Shown piece after piece: positions 1 through 8,838 of a stretch of 42,908 nucleotides of DNA. Position 1 is the first letter of the stretch, and the number at the start of each line of letters is the position of its first letter. Origin of the DNA: Candidatus Hermodarchaeota archaeon. Its GTDB lineage: Archaea; Asgardarchaeota; Hermodarchaeia; Hermodarchaeales; Hermodarchaeaceae. The stretch covers positions 1 through 42,908 of the forward strand of contig JAEOUH010000004.1 of the NCBI GenBank assembly GCA_016839365.1. The letters run 5' to 3'. Both the position numbers and the translations under genes were made by a program. Below the pieces are notes generated by a model. That model was not told where the DNA came from. It worked only from the letters and a program-made list of their open reading frames with translations, and ran no database searches.

Positions 1-1
1 A

Positions 2-268
2 CGAGCTGAACTCAAAGGCATCACTTCGAATATCGAAGACATCATCGCTTACATCCTTTTCCCACAGCCTGCCCTCGAATTCTTCGAGCACCGCAAAGAC
101 CAAGAAGCCTTAAGCAAGCTAACTCCTGAGTTGCAGGCCGCAATAACTGCCGCACTACTCGAAATGCAGCCTGAACCACTGAAGATGCCGACAATCCGTC
201 GATCTAATAAAAATGGATCGAATCCTTGGGTGCTTACTGGACGTCGAGAAGCTATGGGTTATGATTAA
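2..268 (+). CDS. Carboxyltransferase subunit, PycB/OadA type (3' end only)
   Basis: The visible 88 C-terminal residues run in frame from the window edge to TAA. They resemble the end of the conserved carboxylase domain of pyruvate carboxylase subunit B and oxaloacetate decarboxylase alpha: an IEDIIAYILFPQPALEFFE-like helix, an acidic stretch, then NPWVLTGRREAMGYD at the tail. In this family the subunit moves CO2 between biotin and an oxo-acid. The biotin carrier follows 25 nt later, so the two probably form one complex. With the mutase genes downstream this could be pyruvate/oxaloacetate carboxylation feeding propionate metabolism, or the 5S-like subunit of a transcarboxylase. The catalytic HMGL-like barrel lies outside the window, so the exact substrate is unknown. 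Confidence 0.75.
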   Translation, partial: RAELKGITSNIEDIIAYILFPQPALEFFEHRKDQEALSKLTPELQAAITAALLEMQPEPLKMPTIRRSNKNGSNPWVLTGRREAMGYD

Positions 269-293
269 AGAAAATAGCGTGGAGGAGCCCTAA

Positions 294-875
294 TTGACAC
301 GAAAATATAAACTCACCATCAACAACCAAACAATCAACGTTGAAGTTGATGGGCCCACCAATGGGATCCTCTCTATCACCATCGGTGAAATCACCTTCCC
401 CGTCCAAGTGACGGACACTAATTCAGATTCAGGGAAATATAATGTCAAAGTCGGCGACAACAAGCACACACTCCACTTGAAACCTCAGCCTAGTGTTCCA
501 GGATATTCTGTTAAAGTGGAAAAGAATACCTATGCTGCTCAACTCATATCGCTTACTCATTCAACGACTCGTCCAATTTTGGCTCCAACTGTTTCCACTG
601 AACCCACAGCCATTACACCATCTACTAGACCACCAAGTGCTATAGCCCAAGAAGCGAGTGAACCGGGTACTGTAGCCGCCCCGTTGCCAGGACGCGTTCT
701 AGAAGTTCGCGTAGTAGAAGGCGCAGCTGTTAAAGCGGGCGATGTTCTGCTGGTCTTAGAAGCCATGAAGATGGCAAACGAAATACTGGCCCCACAGGAT
801 GGTACAGTGAAAGCAGTTCACGTCAAAGCCGGAACTGCGGTGGAAAAGGGACAACCTATGGTGAGTATCATATAA
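294..875 (+). CDS. Biotin carboxyl carrier protein
   Basis: This 193-aa protein carries CO2 on biotin between carboxylase and carboxyltransferase active sites. Residues 1-65 form a beta-rich N-terminal module of the KYKLTINNQTINVEVDG kind. Residues 95-125 are a Thr/Pro/Ala-rich flexible linker. Residues 126-193 are the biotinyl domain, with the EAMKM motif at 156-160, so Lys159 is the predicted biotinylation site. The TTG start is set by a perfect GGAGGAG at 281-287 with a 6-nt spacer. It directly follows the carboxyltransferase gene and precedes the methylmalonyl-CoA mutase genes, suggesting a propionyl/methylmalonyl-CoA or transcarboxylase role. The biotin carboxylase subunit and biotin ligase are not in the window. 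Confidence 0.9.
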   Translation: MTRKYKLTINNQTINVEVDGPTNGILSITIGEITFPVQVTDTNSDSGKYNVKVGDNKHTLHLKPQPSVPGYSVKVEKNTYAAQLISLTHSTTRPILAPTVSTEPTAITPSTRPPSAIAQEASEPGTVAAPLPGRVLEVRVVEGAAVKAGDVLLVLEAMKMANEILAPQDGTVKAVHVKAGTAVEKGQPMVSII

Positions 876-926
876 TGGGAATTGCGGTTTAATCAAAGCT
901 AACAAAACCGTTTCTGGGTTCGGAGA

Positions 927-938
927 AGTATTTAATAG
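927..938 (+). promoter_or_regulatory. TATA-like box before the Cys-rich small ORF
   Basis: AGTATTTAATAG lies about 40 nt before ATG 976. An archaeal TATA box here would place the transcript start near 960. It is the only clear promoter-like site between the biotin carrier gene and the small ORF. Confidence 0.4.
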
Positions 939-975
939 AGAAATTAGGGCACCTTTTTTTGGGGTATCGTTAGAC

Positions 976-1110
976 ATGGCTTGCCCAATGCATGATGCTA
1001 CAAATAATGTGTGTCAACAACTCCAGCGGAAATTTCCGGAAGGTGCCCGAACTCCTTGTGAGTTCGTAAATGATCCTGCTCAGTGTCCCATCTGTATGAT
1101 GTCTTCCTAA
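976..1110 (+). CDS. Small Cys-rich protein, 44 aa, unknown
   Basis: An open frame from ATG 976 to TAA 1108-1110 encodes 44 residues with five cysteines (3, 13, 28, 37, 40), the last two as CPIC near the C-terminus. The spacing suggests metal or Fe-S binding, which is inference. It sits in the 363-nt gap between the biotin carrier and mutase genes and has a TATA-like box about 40 nt upstream but no Shine-Dalgarno. I do not recognise the family. A pyrimidine run (1127-1142) follows, and the remaining 100 nt before the mutase gene show nothing clear. Low-complexity chance ORF remains possible, though the Cys pairs and promoter argue against it. Confidence 0.45.
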   Translation: MACPMHDATNNVCQQLQRKFPEGARTPCEFVNDPAQCPICMMSS

Positions 1111-1238
1111 TCCGCAGGTGGGACCCTTTTCCTTTTCACCCAACAGTCTTCTATGAGCTAGTATAGAGTAGCATTTAGGCAAGATTGTAAAGTGCCAAAA
1201 CCATTAAAGCACCTGCACCCTAACTGAACAAGCGAATC

Positions 1239-2933
1239 ATGGGATGGCGAAGTCCAATGGGTACGAAAGAGAAACAATCTGTGTCGCAAACGAAACGAGA
1301 CTGGGAAAACAATACCCTGAAAGAGACTCTTGACAAATCCCCCGAACGTCGCGAACGATTCATCACAACATCGAGTCGTCCAATTGCCCGAATATACACT
1401 CCAATTGACATTGCAGATTTTAATTATGAAGAACACTTAGGATTTCCTGGTCAATACCCGTATACACGTGGCGTCTACCCCACGATGTACCGTGGTCGAT
1501 TATGGACTATGCGGATGTTTTCGGGGTTTGGTACAGCAGAACAGACAAATACCCGGTTCCGATATCTCTTGGAGCAGGGACAAACCGGACTTAGTGTCGC
1601 GTTTCATCTTCCAACTATCCAGGGGTACGACTCTGATGACCCCATGTCCAAAGGAGAAATCGGTGTCTGTGGCGTTGCAGTCGATTCGCTGGCTGATATG
1701 GAGATTCTTTTCTCGCACATTCCACTGAATAAAGTAACAACTTCGATGACCATCAACGCCCCTGCAGCAGTTCTCCTTTGCTTCTACATCGCTGCAGCAG
1801 AAAAACAGGGCGTTTCTTCGACCCAAATCGGTGGCACCATCCAAAATGACATCTTGAAGGAGTACCAAGCTCAAAAGACTTGGATATTTCCCCCTGACCC
1901 ATCCATGCGGATTATCACCGATATTCTTCAGTTTTGTACGAAAAAAGTGCCCCGATGGAACACCATTAGCATCAGTGGGTACCATATCCGCGAAGCAGGG
2001 GCTACTGCTGTGCAAGAAGTTGCTTTTACCCTCGCAAATGGTCTAGCGTACGTCCAAGCAGGGGTCGATGCGGGTTTGAAGGTGGATGATTTTGCCCCTC
2101 GGCTCTCCTTCTTCTTTGATAGCCATCTGGATTTGTTCGAAGAAATTGCGAAATTCCGAGTTGCTCGACGGGTCTGGGCACGAGAAATACAGGACCGCTT
2201 TAAGGCAAAGAATCCACGGTCTTATCTGCTACGATTTCATACACAAACGGCAGGTGTCAGCCTTACGGCACAACAGCCCGAAAATAACATTGTGCGAACC
2301 ACCATTGAAGCCCTAGCGGCGATTCTAGGGGGCACCCAATCACTTCACACCAACTCTATGGATGAAGCGTGGGCACTCCCAACAGAGAAGGCAGCTACCA
2401 TTGCCCTTCGCACGCAACAGATACTTGCGCATGAAAGTGGTGTTGCAAACACCATCGACCCCCTCGGGGGCTCATATTTCATTGAAGCGTTAACCAACGA
2501 AATGGAAGAAGAGACTTACAGATACTTCGATCGCATCGAAAAGCTTGGAGGCGTGGTGGAAGCCATCAAGAAGGGATTTTTCCAGCGCGAAATCTCTGAT
2601 TCCGCTTTTCGATTCCAACGTGAAATTGAAGAAAAAGAGCGTATCATCGTTGGCGTCAATGAGTACGTTACTGATGATCAATTGGAAATCCCTGTCCTCA
2701 AGATTGATCCTGAAGTGGAACGAACCCAGCTAGCAAGGCTGCAGAAGACACGGAAAACGCGGAATAATCAGAAAGTCGACCAACTTCTAGGCCAATTACA
2801 GCGTGCTGCAGAGGGAACTGACAACCTGCTACCCCATATCCTTGCAGCTGTTCGTGAATACGCCACTGTTGGGGAAATTTGTAACGCGCTGCGAGACGTT
2901 TATGGTGAATATCAAGAACCTATCATATTCTAA
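1239..2933 (+). CDS. mcmA1: Methylmalonyl-CoA mutase, large (catalytic) subunit
   Basis: The 564-aa TIM-barrel subunit interconverts (R)-methylmalonyl-CoA and succinyl-CoA with adenosylcobalamin. Family hallmarks are the N-terminal [20 protein letters not shown] region, the substrate-binding [25 protein letters not shown] segment (in two parts), [21 protein letters not shown] and [13 protein letters not shown]. Length matches archaeal split mutases that lack the fused cobalamin domain, which is encoded by the next gene 29 nt downstream. There is no Shine-Dalgarno before ATG 1239. ATG 1257, six codons in, is an equally plausible start. With MeaB following, this is a classic mcmA1-mcmA2-meaB order. 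A methylmalonyl-CoA epimerase is not evident in the window. Confidence 0.96.
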   Translation: MGWRSPMGTKEKQSVSQTKRDWENNTLKETLDKSPERRERFITTSSRPIARIYTPIDIADFNYEEHLGFPGQYPYTRGVYPTMYRGRLWTMRMFSGFGTAEQTNTRFRYLLEQGQTGLSVAFHLPTIQGYDSDDPMSKGEIGVCGVAVDSLADMEILFSHIPLNKVTTSMTINAPAAVLLCFYIAAAEKQGVSSTQIGGTIQNDILKEYQAQKTWIFPPDPSMRIITDILQFCTKKVPRWNTISISGYHIREAGATAVQEVAFTLANGLAYVQAGVDAGLKVDDFAPRLSFFFDSHLDLFEEIAKFRVARRVWAREIQDRFKAKNPRSYLLRFHTQTAGVSLTAQQPENNIVRTTIEALAAILGGTQSLHTNSMDEAWALPTEKAATIALRTQQILAHESGVANTIDPLGGSYFIEALTNEMEEETYRYFDRIEKLGGVVEAIKKGFFQREISDSAFRFQREIEEKERIIVGVNEYVTDDQLEIPVLKIDPEVERTQLARLQKTRKTRNNQKVDQLLGQLQRAAEGTDNLLPHILAAVREYATVGEICNALRDVYGEYQEPIIF

Positions 2934-2962
2934 CTATACAAATTATGAAGAGTTGAACGCCA

Positions 2963-3361
2963 TTGACAGAAACTAGAAAAATTCGGGTGTTGATTGCCAA
3001 GCCAGGACTAGACGGACACGACCGTGGCGCCAAGGTTGTGGCACGAGCCTTACGCGATGCCGGCTTTGAAGTCATCTATACGGGGTTGCGCCAAACACCA
3101 GAACAAATTGCAGAAACCGCTCTGCAAGAGGATGTCGATGTTGTTGGGCTAAGCATTCTCTCAGGAGCCCACATGCGGTTATTCCCAGAGATAATGCAGC
3201 TCCTCAAAGAACGCGAGATGGCTGATGTACTTGTTATCGCCGGAGGTATTATCCCTGAAGATGATTTCGAACCCTTGAAGAAGCTCGGTATTAAAGAAAT
3301 TTTTGGGCCAGGGACACCAACTGGTGAAATCGTCGATTTCATTCGAAAACATACCAAATAA
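2963..3361 (+). CDS. mcmA2: Methylmalonyl-CoA mutase, cobalamin-binding subunit
   Basis: This 132-aa Rossmann-like protein supplies the B12-binding half of the mutase. The DxHxxG motif that provides the lower axial His is present as DGHDRG at residues 18-23, and SILSGAH and GGIIPEDD follow as in the family. Full length for a stand-alone subunit. The start is TTG: the only upstream in-frame ATG (2945) runs into TGA after three codons. Shine-Dalgarno is weak (GAAGAG at 2947-2952). It lies between the catalytic subunit and the GTPase gene and is almost certainly co-transcribed with them. Confidence 0.95.
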   Translation: MTETRKIRVLIAKPGLDGHDRGAKVVARALRDAGFEVIYTGLRQTPEQIAETALQEDVDVVGLSILSGAHMRLFPEIMQLLKEREMADVLVIAGGIIPEDDFEPLKKLGIKEIFGPGTPTGEIVDFIRKHTK

Positions 3362-3378
3362 TCAACGGAGTGAGCTGT

Positions 3379-4344
3379 ATGGCTCCAGATACGACAGAAC
3401 TGGTCAAACATGTGCTAAAGGGTAATCGTCGAGCCGCAGCTCGGCTCATGACCCTTACCGAATCCTTGTCACCAGAAGCCCATGCAGCAATTAAGCAACT
3501 GTACCCATACACTGGGAAAGCTCATATCATTGGAATTACCGGTCCACCTGGTTCTGGGAAAAGCACTCTTGTGGATAAGCTCATTGAAAAGTACCGCTCC
3601 CATAATCTATCAGTAGGAGTGGTTGCCGTTGATCCCAGTAGTCCATTCACAGGTGGTGCCCTCCTTGGTGACCGCATCCGAATGAACCGTTTTGCCAGCG
3701 ACCATGATGTCTTCATTCGAAGCATGGGATCTCGAGGTCATCTCGGAGGTCTAGCCTGGGCTACTATGGATGTTGTCCATATTTTGGATGCGATGGGCAA
3801 AGATATCATTATGGTTGAGACAGTTGGTGCCGGCCAAGCGGAAGTAGACATCGTTCAGCTGGCAGAAACTGTTGTCTTACTCTCCGTACCTGGTTTAGGC
3901 GATGATATTCAAACTATCAAAGCTGGAATAATGGAAATTGGTAATATTTTCGCAATTAACAAAGCGGACCTCGACGGAGCCGATCGCCGTTTTGTCGAAC
4001 TTCAATCGGCCCTCAGTTTGGGGCAGGAAGGTGACGGGTGGGAACCGCCCATCCTCAAAGTCGTTGCAACAACTGGTGAAGGTATCGAAGACCTTGTGAA
4101 AGCCATCCAAGACCACCATGAATACCTTGTTGAAAGCGAGGAGATTGTTAAAAACCGAGAAAGACGCTGCTACGCACAGCTCGAAACAATCATAGAACGC
4201 AGTTTTATTAGGAAATTACTGATGGATCCTGATGAACGGACCCTATTCGATAAACTAGTCGCGGAAGTAGATCAACGAAAAACCGACCCATACACCGCAG
4301 CCGAACGACTCATTCTTCACCTAATAAAAACACCAAAAAAATAA
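3379..4344 (+). CDS. meaB: MeaB/ArgK-type P-loop GTPase (mutase chaperone)
   Basis: MeaB-family G3E GTPases protect and reload methylmalonyl-CoA mutase with adenosylcobalamin. Seen here: Walker A GPPGSGKS at residues 55-62, the VVAVDPSSPFTGGALLGDR switch region, the ETVGAGQAEVDI segment and the NKAD base-recognition motif. At 321 aa it is typical length. I chose ATG 3379 because CGGAG at 3366-3370 sits 8 nt before it; the GTG at 3370 would overlap that Shine-Dalgarno. It closes the mutase cluster and converges with the next gene across 11 nt. Confidence 0.95.
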   Translation: MAPDTTELVKHVLKGNRRAAARLMTLTESLSPEAHAAIKQLYPYTGKAHIIGITGPPGSGKSTLVDKLIEKYRSHNLSVGVVAVDPSSPFTGGALLGDRIRMNRFASDHDVFIRSMGSRGHLGGLAWATMDVVHILDAMGKDIIMVETVGAGQAEVDIVQLAETVVLLSVPGLGDDIQTIKAGIMEIGNIFAINKADLDGADRRFVELQSALSLGQEGDGWEPPILKVVATTGEGIEDLVKAIQDHHEYLVESEEIVKNRERRCYAQLETIIERSFIRKLLMDPDERTLFDKLVAEVDQRKTDPYTAAERLILHLIKTPKK

Positions 4345-4355
4345 ATGGAGTAACT

Positions 4356-5243
4356 CTATGGGTTCCGGCTACGTCCTATCTCAAGGGGCGTTCCCAACCC
4401 AACAGTCGGTGTGCCACCACGAATTTGATAGGGAACCTTCAAATAAGTCGTCACTTCATCAGGAGCCGTAGTTTTAAGAATCTGCACGAATTTAGATGGC
4501 TGCTTCAACCCTGGCACGTCGCCATAGCCCCACCGTAAAACTTGGTCCGCCATGCGTTCACAAGCTGTATGAACCTCAGGAACTGTTCCTCGCCATCCCA
4601 TGAAAAGAACCAGAGTATGTCCGAACTTACGCATGAGGCTGATTAGACGCCGAAAATAATCTAGCGCGGGTTGGGGACCCACACCATCAATGAAATCATC
4701 CACATACGCCATTACCATTCGGATGGTTCCTTTCCCATGCAGTGACGATGTAATATTACTGATCGCAGCGGGTAAACCATCTACTGAGTGAATTTCATCC
4801 GGTTTGCGAGGTGATACCAATAGATTTGGGTTTCCGCCCATACTTTTGATTCGCTGTTGGTATGACGTTCTTACTAATTCCCGTTCAGGATCGCCAAAAC
4901 CTCGATAAGTGAAGATATCCACCCAATGGAATCGATTTACATTACTCGTTTCTAAAAACACCTTGAAAGCGTTGGGCAGTTTTCGCTCACACCATAATGC
5001 AATAGCCACAGGGTCAGCATAAGTGGTTACTAAAAGAAGTGTTTCCCTGTCACGGACATCGTTGGTTAACCACTCAATGGTCAAGCTAGTGGGATCTGTG
5101 AAGGTTTGGTTTTGTACATACATAATTGTCGAGGTGCCTGACATCACGCCAAAATACTGATCAAAACTTTTATTTCCTGTATATAGACGGTATCGGTCTT
5201 CTATACCATCCAAGACGATTCTTGGAGCAGGCCTTTCATTCAT
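4356..5243 (-). CDS. Degenerate KaiC/RecA-like protein without P-loop
   Basis: The 295-aa product has the outline of a KaiC/RadA-type RecA fold: an N-terminal FDQYFG-type strand/helix, a core beta strand where Walker A should be (SGTSTIMYVQNQTF, no GxxGxGKT), and a hydrophobic strand ending in VDDF like Walker B (VMAYVDDFIDG). The missing P-loop lysine argues against ATP hydrolysis, so a regulatory or scaffold role is more likely. ATG 5243 was chosen: a TATA-like TATAATTAT at 5263-5271 lies about 25 nt upstream (near-leaderless), and GGGAG is 10 nt before it. The longer frame from 5273 has no ribosome site. It lies convergent to meaB and divergent from etfB. Function unknown. Confidence 0.7.
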   Translation of the reverse strand: MNERPAPRIVLDGIEDRYRLYTGNKSFDQYFGVMSGTSTIMYVQNQTFTDPTSLTIEWLTNDVRDRETLLLVTTYADPVAIALWCERKLPNAFKVFLETSNVNRFHWVDIFTYRGFGDPERELVRTSYQQRIKSMGGNPNLLVSPRKPDEIHSVDGLPAAISNITSSLHGKGTIRMVMAYVDDFIDGVGPQPALDYFRRLISLMRKFGHTLVLFMGWRGTVPEVHTACERMADQVLRWGYGDVPGLKQPSKFVQILKTTAPDEVTTYLKVPYQIRGGTPTVGLGTPLEIGRSRNP

Positions 5244-5365
5244 TGAAACACATCTCCCACCATAATTATACATTAGCTACTAGGAGGTAAGCATTTAATG
5301 GGTTTCCCTCCAGTTTGATGAGCTGTTTTTTTCTTCGCGATTTCTGTAATCTCCACGGAGAAGAA

Positions 5366-5372
5366 CTTTTAA
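5366..5372 (+). promoter_or_regulatory. TATA-like box for the ETF operon
   Basis: CTTTTAA sits 65-70 nt before the etfB start, placing transcription start near 5395 with a leader of about 40 nt. It shares the 190-nt divergent region with the promoter of the degenerate KaiC-like gene. Confidence 0.35.
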
Positions 5373-5436
5373 GCAGAGCAGTTTCGTGTAACCGCCATTC
5401 AAGACGCCTGTCACCTGAGCCATGGGGGCAATCCAT

Positions 5437-6234
5437 ATGAAAATTATCGTCCCGATCAAACAGGTTCCCGAAATTGCTGAGGTCAAAATAGATCCAGAAA
5501 CGAAAACCCTAGTTCGTGCAGGAGTTCCCTCGATTCTCAACCCCTTTGATGAATTCGCCATTGAAGAAGCTGTTCGCATCAAAGAACAGCTTGGTGAAGG
5601 TGAAGTCATTATCATTACTATGGGTCCTCCGCAAGCGGAAGAAGCTCTGAAAAAATGCCTTGCGATGGGCGGAGACAGGGCCATCCACCTCTCTGATCGC
5701 GCTTTCGCTGGTGCAGATACTTGGGCTACGGCCTATACCATTGCCCAAGCCATCAAAGCCGAAGCCCCCTATGATCTCATTATTTGTGGCAAACAAGCGA
5801 TTGATGGTGATACAGCGCAAGTTGGTCCTGAAATCGCTGAAATTCTGGGTATTCCACAGGTGACCTATGCAGTAAATGTTGAACTCACAGAGAGTAAAAA
5901 GCGCATCAGGGTAAAACGAGAAACAGATGAAGGATTTGAAGTAATAGAATGCCGCTTTCCTGCGCTCCTCACAGCGACTAAAGGGCTTAACGAACCCCGG
6001 CTACCCAGCTTAATGGCCATCATGAGTGCCAGCAAGAAAGAAATCAGACTCGTCACTGCTGAAGCCCTCGGTGGAGATCAAGAGCAGTATGGGCTTCCGG
6101 GTTCACCCACACAAGTGGTGGAAGTTTTCACGCCTGAACAACGTACAGGTGGCATCAAAATCGATGGCACAGAAGATCCTGAGAGCGCCGCGAAGCAACT
6201 CGTTGAGTGGTTGCTGAAAAAGGGGGTCATCTAA
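5437..6234 (+). CDS. etfB: Electron transfer flavoprotein, beta subunit
   Basis: ETF beta (265 aa) binds AMP or FAD and forms a heterodimer with ETF alpha to pass electrons from acyl-CoA dehydrogenases. The canonical N-terminus MKIIVPIKQVPE, GVPSILNPFDEFAIEEAVRIKE, the CGKQAIDGDTAQVGPEIAE nucleotide-binding loop and the late FPALLTATKGLNEPRLPS segment are all present. ATG 5437 matches family N-termini and has a G-run 8 nt upstream; ATG 5422 adds five atypical residues. The alpha gene begins 16 nt after the stop. Partner is probably the acyl-CoA dehydrogenase at 13715. Confidence 0.95.
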   Translation: MKIIVPIKQVPEIAEVKIDPETKTLVRAGVPSILNPFDEFAIEEAVRIKEQLGEGEVIIITMGPPQAEEALKKCLAMGGDRAIHLSDRAFAGADTWATAYTIAQAIKAEAPYDLIICGKQAIDGDTAQVGPEIAEILGIPQVTYAVNVELTESKKRIRVKRETDEGFEVIECRFPALLTATKGLNEPRLPSLMAIMSASKKEIRLVTAEALGGDQEQYGLPGSPTQVVEVFTPEQRTGGIKIDGTEDPESAAKQLVEWLLKKGVI

Positions 6235-6250
6235 GGTAGGGTGGCTTATC

Positions 6251-7444
6251 ATGTTGAACATCAAAAAAGAAGAATGTACGGGCTGCGGTTTATGTGTGAA
6301 AGTCTGCCCCTTTGATGCCATACACCTTGTCAACGAGAAGGCAGAAGCTGATGAGAAATGCACCCTCTGCGGTGCCTGTGTCAAAGTCTGTCCAGTTGAT
6401 GCCATCTCAATTGAACGCAAACGGGTAGATCCCTCCAAATTCACTGACTACAAAGGCGTGTGGGTATGGGCCGAACAAATCAACGGTGAACTTCGCAACG
6501 TCGTTTTAGAACTGTTGGGAAAGGGCCGAGAACTTGCCGATAAGCTTGGTGAACCCCTTGGCGCAGTTCTGCTTGGGCACAATGTCGGAAATCTCCCGGA
6601 AATCCTCATTCAACATGGCGCGGATGTTGTCTATGTAAGTGATCAAGAAATCCTCGCCCAATACACCACTGAAGCTTATACTGATGTTATCGCCGCCCTC
6701 ATTGTCACCGAGAAACCCAACATTATCCTATATGGAGCCACTGCCAATGGCCGAGATCTCGGACCCCGAATCGCCGCCCGCTTAATACTTGGACTCACTG
6801 CTGACTGTACAGGGCTAGATATTGACGACAAACGGCAACTAGTCCAAACCCGTCCTGCCTTCGGAGGCAATATTATGGCTTCCATCCTGAGCCCATATAC
6901 TCGCCCCCAGATGGCTACCGTCCGACCCAATGTATTCAAAGTCCCCGAACTCGATACTTCCCGGAAGGGCGAAACCAAAAAGGTGGATATCAAGGTCAAC
7001 AAGGCTGCGGTACGCACCAAAATCGTGGACACTATTGTGGAAATGGAGGAAGGCGAACTCAAAGTTGACGAAGCCGAAATGGTGGTCACCTGCGGACGTG
7101 GTATCAAAGACCCCCAAAACATCGATATTGTCGCTAAACTAGCAGATGAACTCAATGCTGCCCTTGGTGGTTCCCGTCCCATTGTCGACCAAGGATGGAT
7201 GAAGCACCATCAGCAGGTCGGCCAATCTGGTCGAACAATCGCTCCGAAACTCTATATCGCCTGTGGGATTAGCGGTGCAATCCAACACCTCGTTGGCATG
7301 CGTACCAGCGATACCATCGTTGCCATCAACAGCGACCCTGACGCCCCCATCTTCACCGTTGCCGACTACGGGATTGTTGGCGATCTTTTCAAAATCGTTC
7401 CTGCCCTTGTTAATGAAATTAAACGGGTCAAAGCACAGAAGTAA
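6251..7444 (+). CDS. etfA: Electron transfer flavoprotein alpha with N-terminal 2x[4Fe-4S] ferredoxin domain
   Basis: The 397-aa protein joins a bacterial-type ferredoxin domain (Cys 9, 12, 15, 19 and 37, 40, 43, 47, two CxxCxxCxxxCP motifs) to a full ETF alpha subunit. The C-terminal FAD domain shows the standard SRPIVDQGWM, QVGQSG, LYIACGISGAIQH and FTVADYGIVGDL motifs. Ferredoxin-fused EtfA is known from caffeyl-CoA reductase and related electron-bifurcating or confurcating ETF systems. Here it may couple acyl-CoA/enoyl-CoA chemistry to ferredoxin, the same carrier used by the AOR at 28327. That coupling is inference. Start ATG 6251 has GGTGG about 6 nt upstream. Confidence 0.95.
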   Translation: MLNIKKEECTGCGLCVKVCPFDAIHLVNEKAEADEKCTLCGACVKVCPVDAISIERKRVDPSKFTDYKGVWVWAEQINGELRNVVLELLGKGRELADKLGEPLGAVLLGHNVGNLPEILIQHGADVVYVSDQEILAQYTTEAYTDVIAALIVTEKPNIILYGATANGRDLGPRIAARLILGLTADCTGLDIDDKRQLVQTRPAFGGNIMASILSPYTRPQMATVRPNVFKVPELDTSRKGETKKVDIKVNKAAVRTKIVDTIVEMEEGELKVDEAEMVVTCGRGIKDPQNIDIVAKLADELNAALGGSRPIVDQGWMKHHQQVGQSGRTIAPKLYIACGISGAIQHLVGMRTSDTIVAINSDPDAPIFTVADYGIVGDLFKIVPALVNEIKRVKAQK

Positions 7445-7537
7445 TTCCAATAGATACGGCCTTTCATCTACATCTATTAGAAATAGAAAGGGATAATTTG
7501 TCACAAGGGTTTCTGAAAGGTTGATTATCAGAGTAGG

Positions 7538-7975
7538 CTAAGCTTCGAGTGGTTTTTGGGCAATGAGTCCACCGAGGATGGCAAGGAAACCGGGGAGCCA
7601 GCTGGTCAAGAGAAGGCCTAGCCAGAGTTGTGGCCAGGTCAAGCCGAATAAAGAATAGGCGAGGAAGGCTGGAACAATGCCTCCGATGATGAGGGCGAAA
7701 ATGCCGATGATAATCAGCCAAATCCTGAACCGGCCAGGACTGCTGGCGAAGACGAAGAACAGAATCATGAATATGAAACCGGTGATAGCGCTAGCGAACA
7801 TTGATGCCATCGTCATGACGGCAAGATCTCGAAGGGGATCACCAGGAGCAAAAATTGCTGCAAGGAGGACGAGAATGAAGATAATGAAGCCAAAGAAGCC
7901 ATTAGTCACCAAGTAGACGAGTTGGAGCACTGCACCTAGAATGACAAGAATTCTGGCTATGGAGTTTCTTTCCAT
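7538..7975 (-). CDS. Membrane protein, about four TM helices, unknown
   Basis: A 145-aa hydrophobic protein with TM segments near residues 8-25, 27-45, 60-80, 88-108 and possibly 115-138. There are no catalytic or transport motifs I recognise. The layout resembles small DUF4064-like or other archaeal four-helix membrane proteins. ATG 7975 follows GGGAGGTGA with a 5-nt spacer; the GTG three codons upstream lies inside that ribosome site. It is convergent with etfA and has its own promoter region. Confidence 0.75.
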   Translation of the reverse strand: MERNSIARILVILGAVLQLVYLVTNGFFGFIIFILVLLAAIFAPGDPLRDLAVMTMASMFASAITGFIFMILFFVFASSPGRFRIWLIIIGIFALIIGGIVPAFLAYSLFGLTWPQLWLGLLLTSWLPGFLAILGGLIAQKPLEA

Positions 7976-8067
7976 ATAAATCACCTCCCAAAGCCATGGA
8001 TTATAGCTGAATATCCAGCTTAGGGTGTATTAAAATTACAGGGATAGAGCCCTAGACCGCACCTAGT

Positions 8068-8838
8068 TCATCGTTGAGCAAGCGTGATTAGGTTACGGCT
8101 CTCCAAAGCCGAAAACGGCTGCCTTGAATATGAACTAAACAGCTCAATACGAGTGAAATCAAGGCTGTGGAGTTGTCCTTCCATGATGTGCTGGGAGAGT
8201 TGAAGCACCTGCTGCGAATGAGTCTGAGTTACCCAGGTGTTTCCACGTTTGATGAATCCTGTGAAAACAAGGTGCGCAATCGAGGAACTGGTGAATGGTT
8301 CAAAGAAGCGGACAAAGACTACTTCGTCTCCACCAAGAGTCTTGCCAGATTTTAAGGGAAAGAAGCGGAACTGGGAGTGCTGGATTTCTTCGAAGTTGAG
8401 GATTTGTGAAATGAAGTACCCACCCCTAGAAAGCAACATGTACACGCCTTTAAGGGTCTGTTGTAGAGATTCAAGAGAAGGAAGTAGTGCTAATGAATTA
8501 CCAAGACACAAAATTAAATCAAAAGGACCTTTTACCGTAGTATTTGCTTTCTCCATGTTAGCCACATAGAATTGGACCTGGACATCATTTTCTTGGGCAC
8601 AGACTTGTGCCGCAGAAATCATTTGGGAACTAAAATCGAGGCCAATAACCTCGTGACCCTCTCTTGCCAAGGCCACGGCGTGACGTCCGCTTCCACAGGC
8701 TAGATCAAGAATGCGTGCTATTTTCTTATCATGAATCAAGTTTCTGAGTAGAGGAAGCTCTCGTTGAAGTCGTTGAGCCCAGTTAATAGATTGGTCATAA
8801 ATCAGTGCTAACTCGTCAAAAGCAGTCATGGGTATCAT
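8068..8838 (-). CDS. Class I SAM-dependent methyltransferase
   Basis: The 256-aa protein has a Rossmann methyltransferase core: motif I ILDLACGSGRHAVALA (residues 43-58), an acidic motif II (VIGLDFSSQM) and LILCLGNSLALL as motif IV/post. The substrate cannot be read from the sequence. Its ATG overlaps the TGA of the upstream RdhA-like gene (ATGA), indicating translational coupling. A second ATG three codons in (8829) is possible. It is last in the kynureninase - RdhA-like - methyltransferase run on this strand. Confidence 0.88.
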   Translation of the reverse strand: MIPMTAFDELALIYDQSINWAQRLQRELPLLRNLIHDKKIARILDLACGSGRHAVALAREGHEVIGLDFSSQMISAAQVCAQENDVQVQFYVANMEKANTTVKGPFDLILCLGNSLALLPSLESLQQTLKGVYMLLSRGGYFISQILNFEEIQHSQFRFFPLKSGKTLGGDEVVFVRFFEPFTSSSIAHLVFTGFIKRGNTWVTQTHSQQVLQLSQHIMEGQLHSLDFTRIELFSSYSRQPFSALESRNLITLAQR

